NCBI GenBank assembly: GCA_041797745.1
Contig: JBHBZU010000021.1
Span: forward strand, 1-10,131
Length of the DNA: 10,131 nucleotides
Source of the DNA: UBA3871 sp041797745
GTDB lineage: Bacteria; Bacillota; Clostridia; Peptostreptococcales; Anaerovoracaceae
Reading direction: 5' to 3'
Positions 1 to 7,143 of this stretch are shown in pieces. Each line of letters opens with the position of its first letter. Position 1 is the stretch's first letter. A model generated the notes under the pieces. That model saw only the letters and a list, made by a program, of their open reading frames with translations. It made no database searches and was not told the DNA's origin. Position numbers and translations under genes: made by a program.

Positions 1-962
1 TCCAGCGTTTCCGCGGATACTCCAAGCATAGACTGCTTTTCTTCATTGCAATATGTAACAAAACCGCCCTTAAATACCTTGCTGATTCCTGAAACATCTG
101 TAATTCGGGAAGCCAGCATTCCGCCTGTAATGCTTTCTGCCGTAGCGAAAGTAGCACCTTTATCAATGAGCTTCTTTCCCACAACCATCGGCAGTTCTTC
201 ATCATCCTCACTATAAATGTATGAACCTACAATTTCAGCCGCTTTAGCCAACATATCATCAACAGCATTCTGTGCTTCTTCAAGTGTCGGTCTCTTTGAA
301 GCTATACGAAAAGTAGATTCTCCCGCCTTTGCATAGGTAGCAACTGTCGGGTCTGTTTGTCCGTTTATTAGTGGCAGCAGTTCTGTCTCAAGCTGTGATT
401 CCCCAATACCAAAGGTTCTGATATTCTTATAAAACAATACACTGTCTTGTTCTTTTTCCAAGAAAGGACGTACTCTCGTATCAAACATGAATTTCATCTC
501 TCTTGGCGGTCCCGGCATACAAATAACCATCTTACCGTGGTCTTCAAGTGCAAATCCCGGAGCAGTGCCTCTAGGATTGCTGAATATGTGGGCTCTGGAT
601 GGGAAATAAGCCTGTTTTAAATTGTTTTCAGTCATCTTTCGACCACGAGCAGCAAAATGTGATTTTAGAATTTCCACCTGTTCCGGAAATTCTATTATTT
701 TGTCATTTAAAGCCTCACATACCGTTTCCTTAGTCAAATCATCCTGTGTAGGTCCAAGTCCACCTGTTGTAAGAATCAAGTCACACTCTTTAAATATGTC
801 TAAAATCATATCTTTAAGTCTGGTTGGATTGTCACCCACCGTATAGTGATACATAACATCATATCCCAAAAGCTGTAACTGCTGTGAAAGATAAACGGTA
901 TTGGTATTAATAATCTGTCCAAATAGGATTTCCGTTCCTACCGCCAAAATCGCTGTTTTCAT
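1..962 (-). CDS. cinA: CinA family protein (NMN amidohydrolase type), C-terminus cut off by the window edge
   Basis: The first 320 codons are visible; the family is about 410 residues, so roughly the last 90 are missing. The start is the ATG at 962, preceded at a good distance by GGAGG (970-974). The N-terminal MoaB/MogA-like domain shows GTEILFGQIINTN near residue 10, GGLGPTQDDLT at about 67-77 (D74, D75) and MPGPPREM at 149-156. The C-terminal PncC-like domain begins near residue 260 and shows A-E-S-I-T-G-G with S277, then VTYCNEEK and LGVSAETL at the edge. In characterised members this domain deamidates nicotinamide mononucleotide to nicotinate mononucleotide in pyridine nucleotide salvage, and the N-terminal domain can act as an ADP-ribose pyrophosphatase. 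Many homologues have Cys where this protein has Ile278; the flanking Ser and TGG are kept. In many Firmicutes cinA lies just before recA, which cannot be seen here. It is probably co-transcribed with pgsA. Confidence 0.95.
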   Translation of the reverse strand, partial: MKTAILAVGTEILFGQIINTNTVYLSQQLQLLGYDVMYHYTVGDNPTRLKDMILDIFKECDLILTTGGLGPTQDDLTKETVCEALNDKIIEFPEQVEILKSHFAARGRKMTENNLKQAYFPSRAHIFSNPRGTAPGFALEDHGKMVICMPGPPREMKFMFDTRVRPFLEKEQDSVLFYKNIRTFGIGESQLETELLPLINGQTDPTVATYAKAGESTFRIASKRPTLEEAQNAVDDMLAKAAEIVGSYIYSEDDEELPMVVGKKLIDKGATFATAESITGGMLASRITDVSGISKVFKGGFVTYCNEEKQSMLGVSAETL

Positions 963-983
963 CTTAAATCCTCCATATGTCAA

Positions 984-1008
984 TATTTAGTTTTAATAAA
1001 ACTAAATA
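984..1008. repeat. AT-rich perfect inverted repeat upstream of cinA
   Basis: An 11-base arm at 984-994 is the exact reverse complement of 998-1008, around a 3-base centre (AAT). Only one G:C pair is present per arm, and no T-run follows on the minus strand, so it is a poor terminator. It sits between the pgsA stop and the cinA ribosome binding site and overlaps a weak promoter-like arrangement (TTGTTA, 17 bases, TAAATA on the minus strand). It could be an operator, a weak hairpin, or chance in AT-rich DNA. Confidence 0.5.
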
Positions 1009-1034
1009 ACAAGAGTTTTTTATTTATATCTGCA

Positions 1035-1574
1035 TTACATACTGAAGCAATGCTTGTTTTTAGCAATATATTCAATCCCTGAGTAAATAGTCATAACCAG
1101 TGACGCCCAAAGGAATATCTGCGCCCCCCAATAAACAAACAGACCGAAATCCCCTGTTTGAAATTGATTTACCAGTAGTAAAAACGGTACCGCAATCATT
1201 TGAAGCACAGTCTTAATCTTACCGCTCATGGCTGCCGCTACCACAATACCCTCGGCTGCGGCAACAGTTCTCATACCTGATACTGCAAACTCTCTTGTAA
1301 GAATAACAATCAGCATCCATCCGGGCATTACCTGATATTGAATCAGTAAGCAGAATGCTGCATAAACCAATATTTTATCTGCCAACGGATCCATGATTTT
1401 ACCAAAATTAGTTACAAGGTTATATTTTCTTGCTATTTTCCCATCCAGCATATCTGTAAGAGAGGCTGCAATGAAAAGGATAAATGCCGGAATATAAAGC
1501 TCCATTATATAAAGAACCACAAATACAGGTACTGCAAATATTCTCGCCAAAGTCAGTTTGTTAGGTAAATTCAT
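1035..1574 (-). CDS. pgsA: CDP-diacylglycerol--glycerol-3-phosphate 3-phosphatidyltransferase
   Basis: This 179-residue integral membrane enzyme transfers a phosphatidyl group from CDP-diacylglycerol to glycerol 3-phosphate, giving phosphatidylglycerol phosphate, the committed step to phosphatidylglycerol and cardiolipin. The complete CDP-alcohol phosphatidyltransferase signature is present: D41-x2-D44-G45-x2-A48-R49-x8-G58-x3-D62-x3-D66, the aspartates being the metal and catalytic ligands of the family. The N-terminus MNLPNKLTLARI is typical of PgsA rather than of phosphatidylserine or cardiolipin synthases. Hydrophobic stretches near 12-38, 85-105, 120-136 and 147-172 fit several membrane helices, and the length is normal. 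The start ATG at 1574 follows AGGAGGG (about 1583-1589) at good spacing. It follows rimO after 48 bases and precedes cinA by 72, an order also known from clostridia. Confidence 0.96.
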   Translation of the reverse strand: MNLPNKLTLARIFAVPVFVVLYIMELYIPAFILFIAASLTDMLDGKIARKYNLVTNFGKIMDPLADKILVYAAFCLLIQYQVMPGWMLIVILTREFAVSGMRTVAAAEGIVVAAAMSGKIKTVLQMIAVPFLLLVNQFQTGDFGLFVYWGAQIFLWASLVMTIYSGIEYIAKNKHCFSM

Positions 1575-1601
1575 TTAGATTTCCCTCCTAAAATTTTTTA
1601 T

Positions 1602-1620
1602 TTAAAAGGCTTTTAGCCCC
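1602..1620 (-). terminator. Weak hairpin after rimO, possible partial terminator
   Basis: Directly after the rimO stop codon the minus strand reads GGGGCT-AAA-AGCCTT (arms at 1615-1620 and 1606-1611, two G:U pairs), followed by a short TTTT run. The stem is short and the T-tract brief, so it may only weaken transcription into pgsA or protect a processed 3' end. Confidence 0.35.
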
Positions 1621-1622
1621 CA

Positions 1623-2969
1623 TTAGTTGTTATAAATACCCACTAAATCATAATCGAAAGCATCGGTAATTTCTACATCAACAATATCTCCGAGCATAAG
1701 CTTTACAGGTTTTTTAGTAGTAAAAATCACGGAATTGTCGATTTCCGGAGCATCGTATCTTGTACGACCAATCCATGCCCCGTCTTCATCAACGCCCTCT
1801 ACAAGCACCTCCAAGGTTTTACCTACAAGGCTGCGATTATGCTCTAAAGAAATTTCCACCTGACATTTCATTATACGGTCTGCGCGATTTTCCTTTACAT
1901 CCTGTCTGACCTGAGGCTTTGCTTCCGCCGCCGGTGTACCCTCTTCTTTAGAGTAAGCAAATACTCCGAGACGTTCAAATTTTGTTTCTTTTACAAAATT
2001 GTACAGTTCTTCAAATTCCTCTTTTCTTTCACCCGGAAACCCCGTAATAAGAGTAGTTCTTATGGTTATGTCGGGCATAGCCTTTCGTAACTTATTAATA
2101 GTATTACTTATGGATTCAGACGTTGATCTGCGTTTCATAAGTGCTAAAATCTTATCAGAAGAATGTTGAATAGGAATATCTATATAATGACAGATTTTTT
2201 CCTCACTTGTCATAACCTCAATAAGTTCATCTGTAATACGGTCTTCATAGCAATACATAAGTCTAATCCAACGAATACCCTCCACCTTGCAAATCTCGCG
2301 CAAAAGCTTCGGTAAACTCATTTCCCCATAGATATCGACTCCATAGTACGTAACATCCTGCGCAATAAGAATTATTTCTTTGCAACCGTTTGCAGCTAAA
2401 AGCTTTACCTCGGAAATTACATCCTCCATAGGCTTTGATCTGTAAGCGCCGCGAATGTATGGGATGATACAATAGGTGCACCTGTTGTCACAACCCTCTG
2501 CGATTTTTACCGTTGCCGAATATGGATTTTCCCCGAATTTTCTAAGTGTATCCATGTCAAATCCGCATTCTCTATGAGTAACCTCCAGTTTTCTGATAGA
2601 CTGACCCTTTCCTGCCTGCATTTCCTTTTCCACACTTTCAAGAATTTCCGGAAATTTTCGGTATTCGTTAACCCCAAGTAATATATCAATTTCGGGCATT
2701 TCCTTAAAAAGCTCCTCAGAATAACGTTCCGTAAGGCAACCGCTGACTGCCAGTACTCTTTCTTTGCTTCTGTACTGCGATAACTCTAAAATTCTTTCAA
2801 TAGATTCTTTCTTCGCATCGTTGATAAATCCGCAGGTATTTAACACCATCACCTGTGCCTCCTCAATGGAGTTCGTAATGGTATGCCCTTTATTTTCCAA
2901 AAGCCCCATTGTAACCTGTGAATCATTGAAATTCTTGGGACAGCCAAGGGTTTCAAAATAAATTTTCAT
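1623..2969 (-). CDS. rimO: Ribosomal protein S12 (aspartate) methylthiotransferase RimO
   Basis: A 448-residue radical-SAM methylthiotransferase with the family's three parts. The N-terminal UPF0004 domain has ETLGCPKNFNDSQ and the three cysteines of the auxiliary 4Fe-4S cluster, C10, C46 and C78. The radical SAM core carries C160-x3-C164-x2-C167 within EGCDNRCTYCIIP. The C-terminal TRAM domain occupies about 380-448. RimO adds a methylthio group to a conserved aspartate of ribosomal protein S12 using S-adenosylmethionine. The LGCPKN motif and the DIPIQHSSDKIL region favour RimO over the tRNA-modifying relatives MiaB and MtaB. The ATG at 2969 is preceded by AAAGGA. It begins 50 bases after the ftsK stop and is followed closely by pgsA, so it is probably part of the same transcript. 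Confidence 0.95.
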   Translation of the reverse strand: MKIYFETLGCPKNFNDSQVTMGLLENKGHTITNSIEEAQVMVLNTCGFINDAKKESIERILELSQYRSKERVLAVSGCLTERYSEELFKEMPEIDILLGVNEYRKFPEILESVEKEMQAGKGQSIRKLEVTHRECGFDMDTLRKFGENPYSATVKIAEGCDNRCTYCIIPYIRGAYRSKPMEDVISEVKLLAANGCKEIILIAQDVTYYGVDIYGEMSLPKLLREICKVEGIRWIRLMYCYEDRITDELIEVMTSEEKICHYIDIPIQHSSDKILALMKRRSTSESISNTINKLRKAMPDITIRTTLITGFPGERKEEFEELYNFVKETKFERLGVFAYSKEEGTPAAEAKPQVRQDVKENRADRIMKCQVEISLEHNRSLVGKTLEVLVEGVDEDGAWIGRTRYDAPEIDNSVIFTTKKPVKLMLGDIVDVEITDAFDYDLVGIYNN

Positions 2970-2994
2970 CTATAATCCTTTCTGATTATCTAAA

Positions 2995-3019
2995 GCATGC
3001 TACTTTCCCTTTAGCATAC
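2995..3019 (-). repeat. Hairpin between ftsK and rimO
   Basis: On the minus strand GTATGCTA (3019-3012) can pair with TAGCATGC (3002-2995), eight base pairs with one G:U, around a 9-base purine-rich loop. It begins at the last base of the ftsK stop codon. Only TTT follows, so a strong intrinsic terminator is unlikely. The two halves also form an imperfect direct repeat on the plus strand (AGCATGCTACT and AGCATACTACT). It may be an RNA-processing or 3'-end stabilising hairpin. Confidence 0.45.
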
Positions 3020-5739
3020 TACTCCTCCATAGCTTCGGTAGCCTGATTTAATTCCTCAAATTCTTCTAATGTAAGGAGCACCTGTCTTGGTCTGGAACCG
3101 TCCGCAGCACCTACAATGCCTCTGGCTTCCATAATATCAACTATGCGTGCCGCACGATTGTATCCGATTCTAAAGCGTCTTTGAAGCATGGAAACGCTGG
3201 CCTGTCCGGCTCTAACTACAGTTTCAATAGCTTCCGGCAGCAGTTCATCCCCATCATTATCCAAATCATCAGGAGAAGCATTCGCACGCTCAATAGTATG
3301 TATTACATCCGATGAATATTCTGTCTGTAAGCATTGCTTCTTAACGTGTTCAAGCACGTCATGAACTTCTCCGTCGGAAACGAAGTTACCCTGAACTCTG
3401 ATAGGCTGGCCAAGTCCCAGAGGATTGTAAAGCATATCTCCCTTACCAACCAGCTTTTCCGCACCCGTCTTATCCAAAATAACCCTTGAATCAATCTGTG
3501 AACTTACAGCGAAAGCGATTCTTGACGGAATGTTAGCCTTAATCAGTCCTGTTACAACGTCTACGGACGGTCTTTGAGTAGCGACAATCAAATGCATTCC
3601 CGCTGCTCTTGCTTTCTGTGCCAGACGGCAAATGGACTCTTCCACTTGAGATGGTGCTGCCATCATAAGATCTGCCAGCTCGTCAATTATTATAACTACC
3701 TGAGGCATTACTAAGTCAGCTTCCCCGTTTGTTCTTACATATTCGTTGTAAGATTCCAAATCTCTTACTTCCACATCCGCAAACTTACGATATCTGTCAT
3801 CCATTTCTGCCACCGCCCAGTTAAGTGCTGCTGCTGCTTTGGCAGGCTCTGTAACCACAGGAATAAGTAAATGCGGAATACCGTTATAGTTGCCTAATTC
3901 TACTACCTTAGGGTCAATAAGAACAAACTTAACCTCGTCAGGCTTTGCCTTGTATAAAATACTGATAATAATGCTGTTTACACAAACCGACTTTCCTGAA
4001 CCGGTAGAACCCGCAATAAGCAGGTGCGGCATGGTCTTTAGGTTGCCCACTATGGCATTTCCTGCAATATCTTTACCAACTGCAAAGGAAATTTTAGATT
4101 TAGCCTCCTTAAACTCTTTAGAATCAATAATTTCACGAATATTTACTACGTTTATATTTTCGTTTTCAACTTCAATACCCACAGCGGCTTTACCCGGAAT
4201 AGGCGCCTCAATACGAATGCTTTTCGCCTCTAAATTAAGTGCAATGTCATCTGCCAGTCTGGTAATACTGGAAACTTTGACGCCTACTGACGGCTGAATC
4301 TCATAACGGGTAACTGCCGGTCCTTGAGTAACCGCTACCACCTTGGCATCCACATTGAAGTTTTTCAATGTGTCCTCAAGCTTTTGCGCTTTCTGTCTTA
4401 AAATCATATCGGAGTTTCCGGTATTGCCCTTGCTCTTCTTAAGTAAGTCAATATTAGGAAATTCATAAGGTTTTTCCGAAGTTTGAGCATTGCTGTTAAT
4501 TTCTTCTGCTGAAAGCATAGCACTTGCCGCTTCCGACTTTGAAAGCTTGTTGCCCTCGGTGCTGTGAGTCGGCGTTCCCGTTGTTGCAGGAGCTGCCACT
4601 ATCCCTTGATTTGACTTTGTATCATTGTTGGCACCTGTCACATTAATGCCGCCACCGACAGTTGTTTCTGACTGTTTTTCCTGAACCGATACATCAAAGA
4701 GTGCCTCTGACGGTATGTTTCCTGTATTGTCCAAATCCGCCAATGCAGTATTGCCGAGGGGTTTAGAACCACCTGTTGGCTGAATGATTCCCATATTCAT
4801 ACTGCTTGGAGTATTCAGTTCAATATTTTCCCCATTACTGCTGAAGAGGTCATCATCTTTCATATACCCCATGATATTCTTCTGATTAGCGTAAATTTTA
4901 GCCTTGTTGTGACTTGATTCTGCAATGGTTTTTTCAGGAGTCTCCTTTATTAAGTTTGCAGGTACTGGTGCCACAGACGGCATTTCTTTAGCCTTTCTTG
5001 CAGCTTCCTTTTCCCTTTGCATTTTCGAATAACGCTCATCAATTTCCCGATTTTTACGACGTTCTTCCTGCTCTTTTTCATAAAGCTCAAGCTCTTCTTC
5101 CTTACGAGCGCGGGCTTCAATGCGCTTTATCTTCATATCCTCAAAATATTGAGATATAGGAGTATTTAACACCAAAAGTGCACAGATTATAATGCCTACA
5201 CAGCATATAATAACCAAACCTACTGTTCCGAGAAACTTGGCAATTAAAGATCCGAAGTACATGCCTACAAGTCCACCGCCTGTCTTGGCCTTTCCGTCTA
5301 AAAAATATGTTTTGATAGCTGTAATTCCCAGCTGAATGTTATCTTCTTTTATGTATCTTGCCGCATTTAATAAAGTGGCAAAACAATATATACCAAACAT
5401 CAACAGGAATGATTTTCCTGTAATATGTGCCGTCTGATTCAGCATAAGTAATATGCCGTATAAAATAAGATAATATGGCAACACATATGCAAGTACGCCA
5501 AAAAGCCCGAAGAAGAGATTTTTAATTCCCTCTCCCACAGGTCCTATGGTACTTGTTTGTACAGAAAGCAAAAGCAAAATGCCCACAGCGATGATGATAA
5601 TAGAGTATATCTCATCTCTCATCTTACTGCCTGTGGCTGCTTTTATCTGTTTTTCAGTTGCTTTACTTCTTGTGGAACTGCCGGATTTCGTACTTTTAGT
5701 ACTTCTCTTGGCAGAACTTCCGTTTTTTGCTGAAGCCAT
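3019..5739 (-). CDS. ftsK: DNA translocase FtsK/SpoIIIE
   Basis: A 906-residue membrane-anchored, ATP-driven double-stranded DNA pump that clears chromosome DNA from the division or sporulation septum. After a basic Ser/Lys-rich tail (about 1-40) come hydrophobic segments near 45-61, 74-101, 109-125 and 158-192, consistent with the usual four-helix anchor. A charged coiled stretch (about 200-255) leads into a long low-complexity Asn/Ser/Thr/Gly-rich linker (about 255-425). The motor follows, with Walker A GSTGSGKS at 577-584, Walker B VVIIIDELAD at 681-690 and ATQRPSVDV just after. The C-terminal gamma winged helix (about 840-900) contains SMLQRRFRIGYNRAARI, the part that reads polarity sequences in relatives. 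I chose the ATG at 5739 because TGGAGG (5745-5750) lies five bases before it; an in-frame TTG at 5760 would put this site inside the gene. The motor type is SpoIIIE-like, but the sequence does not show whether the host sporulates. Confidence 0.96.
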   Translation of the reverse strand: MASAKNGSSAKRSTKSTKSGSSTRSKATEKQIKAATGSKMRDEIYSIIIIAVGILLLLSVQTSTIGPVGEGIKNLFFGLFGVLAYVLPYYLILYGILLMLNQTAHITGKSFLLMFGIYCFATLLNAARYIKEDNIQLGITAIKTYFLDGKAKTGGGLVGMYFGSLIAKFLGTVGLVIICCVGIIICALLVLNTPISQYFEDMKIKRIEARARKEEELELYEKEQEERRKNREIDERYSKMQREKEAARKAKEMPSVAPVPANLIKETPEKTIAESSHNKAKIYANQKNIMGYMKDDDLFSSNGENIELNTPSSMNMGIIQPTGGSKPLGNTALADLDNTGNIPSEALFDVSVQEKQSETTVGGGINVTGANNDTKSNQGIVAAPATTGTPTHSTEGNKLSKSEAASAMLSAEEINSNAQTSEKPYEFPNIDLLKKSKGNTGNSDMILRQKAQKLEDTLKNFNVDAKVVAVTQGPAVTRYEIQPSVGVKVSSITRLADDIALNLEAKSIRIEAPIPGKAAVGIEVENENINVVNIREIIDSKEFKEAKSKISFAVGKDIAGNAIVGNLKTMPHLLIAGSTGSGKSVCVNSIIISILYKAKPDEVKFVLIDPKVVELGNYNGIPHLLIPVVTEPAKAAAALNWAVAEMDDRYRKFADVEVRDLESYNEYVRTNGEADLVMPQVVIIIDELADLMMAAPSQVEESICRLAQKARAAGMHLIVATQRPSVDVVTGLIKANIPSRIAFAVSSQIDSRVILDKTGAEKLVGKGDMLYNPLGLGQPIRVQGNFVSDGEVHDVLEHVKKQCLQTEYSSDVIHTIERANASPDDLDNDGDELLPEAIETVVRAGQASVSMLQRRFRIGYNRAARIVDIMEARGIVGAADGSRPRQVLLTLEEFEELNQATEAMEE

Positions 5740-5827
5740 GCTTACCTCCAACCATTTCAATAATTTTGATATATTTATTTTAATTTATATTATTTAGCTA
5801 CAAGTAATATATACTAACAGCTTTAAT

Positions 5828-6661
5828 CTATGCAAAGATAGAATAAAGCAAGATAGTTGCACCTAAAGTCCATGTATATATGGAGAAATACAATAACTTC
5901 TTATTCTGAACCAATCTAATCATCAGTTTGATAGCAGCAAGTCCCGAAAGTGCGGCTACTGTTACGCCTGCAATGATAGGTCCTATAAGGCTTGGATCTG
6001 CACCTGCTTCCACAGCTTTTGGAAGCTCCAAAACCACCGAACCTAAAATGGATGGTATAGAAATAAGAAAGGCAAATCTAACTGCCAGTTTCCTATTAAG
6101 ACCGCCTGCCAAACCTCCTACCAAGGTAGAGCCTGAACGTGATACTCCGGGACAAATAGCGATTCCTTGCATAACTCCCACAAAGATGGCTGTCTTAAAA
6201 CTCATATTTTCAATATCTTTAATACCCTTTACCATTTTTTCGGAAAGAAATAAAATAGTACCCGTAAAAATAAGGCCTATACCGATAGGTAGAATTGATA
6301 AATACAGACCATTGAAAAAGTCTTCAAACAGAAAACCTATTATAGCGGTAGGAATAGTTGCAACTATAATCATAAAGCCAAGTCTTCTGGTATCATTTGC
6401 ATTGATTCTTAAACCCTTTCCCGTAAAAATGTCCTTAAACACCGCAAAAAGCTCTTTAATGAGAGCCCATATATCGCTCCTATAAACAATGAATACGGAT
6501 ACCAAGGTTCCCACATGCATTAAAACTGTAAAAAGCAACACTTTATCTGTTTCAACCCCAAAGAAGTGCTGTAAAAGAGAAAGATGTCCGGAACTTGAAA
6601 TGGGCAGAAACTCCGCAAGCCCCTGAACTAAGCCTAATAATATGGCTTGAAAATAACTCAT
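5828..6661 (-). CDS. uppP: Undecaprenyl-diphosphate phosphatase (BacA/UppP)
   Basis: A 277-residue polytopic membrane enzyme that hydrolyses undecaprenyl diphosphate to the monophosphate, renewing the lipid carrier for peptidoglycan and other wall polymers; in other bacteria extra copies raise bacitracin resistance. Both family signatures are present: Q13-G-L-A-E17 with FLPISSSGHL (H26) near the N-terminus, and PGVSRSGST at 171-179. Hydrophobic segments run through the rest of the protein, and the length is normal. The ATG at 6661 is preferred because GGAG lies nine bases upstream; an in-frame TTG at 6676 overlaps that site and is unlikely. It has its own promoter (6725-6753) and no terminator separates it from ftsK 88 bases downstream, so it may lead the uppP-ftsK-rimO-pgsA-cinA transcript. 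The ftsK gap is very AT-rich and includes a 7-base inverted repeat (5786-5792 with 5805-5811). Confidence 0.96.
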   Translation of the reverse strand: MSYFQAILLGLVQGLAEFLPISSSGHLSLLQHFFGVETDKVLLFTVLMHVGTLVSVFIVYRSDIWALIKELFAVFKDIFTGKGLRINANDTRRLGFMIIVATIPTAIIGFLFEDFFNGLYLSILPIGIGLIFTGTILFLSEKMVKGIKDIENMSFKTAIFVGVMQGIAICPGVSRSGSTLVGGLAGGLNRKLAVRFAFLISIPSILGSVVLELPKAVEAGADPSLIGPIIAGVTVAALSGLAAIKLMIRLVQNKKLLYFSIYTWTLGATILLYSIFA

Positions 6662-6701
6662 TATAGTAATCTCCAATCTTCATAAATATGTTTTCTTTTC
6701 T

Positions 6702-6716
6702 GTGTACACTATACAC
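6702..6716. promoter_or_regulatory. Palindrome at the predicted uppP transcription start, possible operator
   Basis: GTGTA, five bases, TACAC is a perfect 5-5-5 inverted repeat lying just downstream of the predicted uppP -10 box, so it would begin at about +2. This position suits a repressor site, or a tiny hairpin at the 5' end of the mRNA. I do not recognise a specific regulator for it. Confidence 0.4.
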
Positions 6717-6724
6717 CAGAATAT

Positions 6725-6753
6725 ATTTTATCATAATATACTACATTTGTGAA
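6725..6753 (-). promoter_or_regulatory. Sigma-A type promoter of uppP (extended -10)
   Basis: On the minus strand the -35 TTCACA (6753-6748) and the -10 TAAAAT (6730-6725) are separated by 17 bases; each differs from consensus at one position. The -10 is preceded by TATGA, giving an extended -10 (TG one base before the hexamer). The start site would fall near 6718, giving a leader of about 57 bases. It lies immediately beyond the rpmF terminator, where a new transcription unit would be expected. Confidence 0.8.
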
Positions 6754-6775
6754 TATTCCTCGTATTTTAGAATTT

Positions 6776-6812
6776 ACAAAAAATAAAACGACACCAAGTC
6801 TCCTCGGTGTCG
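6776..6812 (-). terminator. Factor-independent terminator of rpmF
   Basis: On the minus strand CGACACCGAG (6812-6803) pairs with CTTGGTGTCG (6798-6789), ten base pairs with one G:U, around a GAGA tetraloop. It is followed by a T-rich tract TTTTATTTTTT (6787-6777). It starts 16 bases after the rpmF stop codon and is the clearest terminator in the window, dividing it into two transcription units. Confidence 0.94.
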
Positions 6813-6828
6813 GTCTATTTGTTTTTAA

Positions 6829-7008
6829 TTAAGCCTCTGTTACTACTTCCTTACCATCATAGTAGTTGCAGTTAGGGCAAACTCTATGTGGCAGCTTAGG
6901 CTCGTGGCACTGTGGACAAATAGATAATCCAGGTGCTGTCATCTTCATGTTCTGTGACTTTCTGCTGTCTCTCTTTGCTTTTGATGTTCTTCTCTTTGGA
7001 ACTGCCAT
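6829..7008 (-). CDS. rpmF: 50S ribosomal protein L32 (zinc-binding form)
   Basis: A 59-residue basic protein of the large ribosomal subunit. It starts MAVPKRRTSKAKRDSRKS, the characteristic L32 N-terminus, and continues to a zinc ribbon with C31-x2-C34 and C44-x2-C47 (CPQC and CPNC). All four zinc ligands are present, so this is the zinc-containing form rather than the cysteine-less paralogue used under zinc limitation in some bacteria. The ATG at 7008 is preceded by a near-perfect AAGGAGGTG (7015-7023). It has its own consensus promoter and ends in a strong terminator, so it can be expressed alone, although readthrough from ackA is also possible. The yceD/DUF177 gene that commonly precedes rpmF is not present, and plsX, a common downstream neighbour, is replaced by uppP. 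Confidence 0.97.
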   Translation of the reverse strand: MAVPKRRTSKAKRDSRKSQNMKMTAPGLSICPQCHEPKLPHRVCPNCNYYDGKEVVTEA

Positions 7009-7043
7009 TTGCTACACCTCCTTACGCATGCATTATCTATAAT

Positions 7044-7074
7044 AATGTTACAATTAATACAAAATTACAACATT
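7044..7074 (-). repeat. Hairpin in the rpmF 5' leader
   Basis: On the minus strand AATGTTGTAA (7074-7065) can pair with TTGTAACATT (7053-7044): ten pairs including two G:U in the middle, with an 11-base loop. It would form at the very 5' end of the rpmF transcript, about 20 bases before the ribosome binding site. It might stabilise the message or take part in control, but the stem is AT-rich and may be accidental. Confidence 0.4.
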
Positions 7075-7077
7075 GAT

Positions 7078-7107
7078 ATTATATATGGTATCGCATGTTT
7101 TTGTCAA
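7078..7107 (-). promoter_or_regulatory. Consensus sigma-A promoter of rpmF
   Basis: The minus strand carries a perfect -35 TTGACA (7107-7102) and a perfect -10 TATAAT (7083-7078), separated by 18 bases. The start site would be near 7071, giving a leader of about 62 bases. It lies in the ackA-rpmF gap, where no terminator-like hairpin with a T-run is visible. The full consensus match suits a highly expressed ribosomal protein gene. Confidence 0.92.
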
Positions 7108-7143
7108 TAACTATTTTTATGAACTTGCCGATTTACTGTGAGC

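Noticed and set aside
5740..5760. Longer ftsK start at an in-frame TTG (5760)
   Set aside because: The extension would contain the GGAGG that clearly serves the ATG at 5739, and the added residues (KWLEVS) are just the translated ribosome binding region.
5928..6485. Long plus-strand open frame (185 codons) opposite uppP, and similar ones opposite ftsK, ackA and tmcAL
   Set aside because: They lie antisense to clearly recognised genes, have no ribosome binding site or recognisable family, and show composition expected of the reverse strand of a real gene.
6662..6676. Longer uppP start at an in-frame TTG (6676)
   Set aside because: The TTG overlaps the GGAG ribosome site of the ATG at 6661, and family homology begins at MSYFQA.
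7009..7077. Zur-type zinc operator in the rpmF leader
   Set aside because: No 7-1-7 repeat like TCGTAAT-N-ATTACGA is visible, and the encoded L32 keeps all four zinc cysteines.
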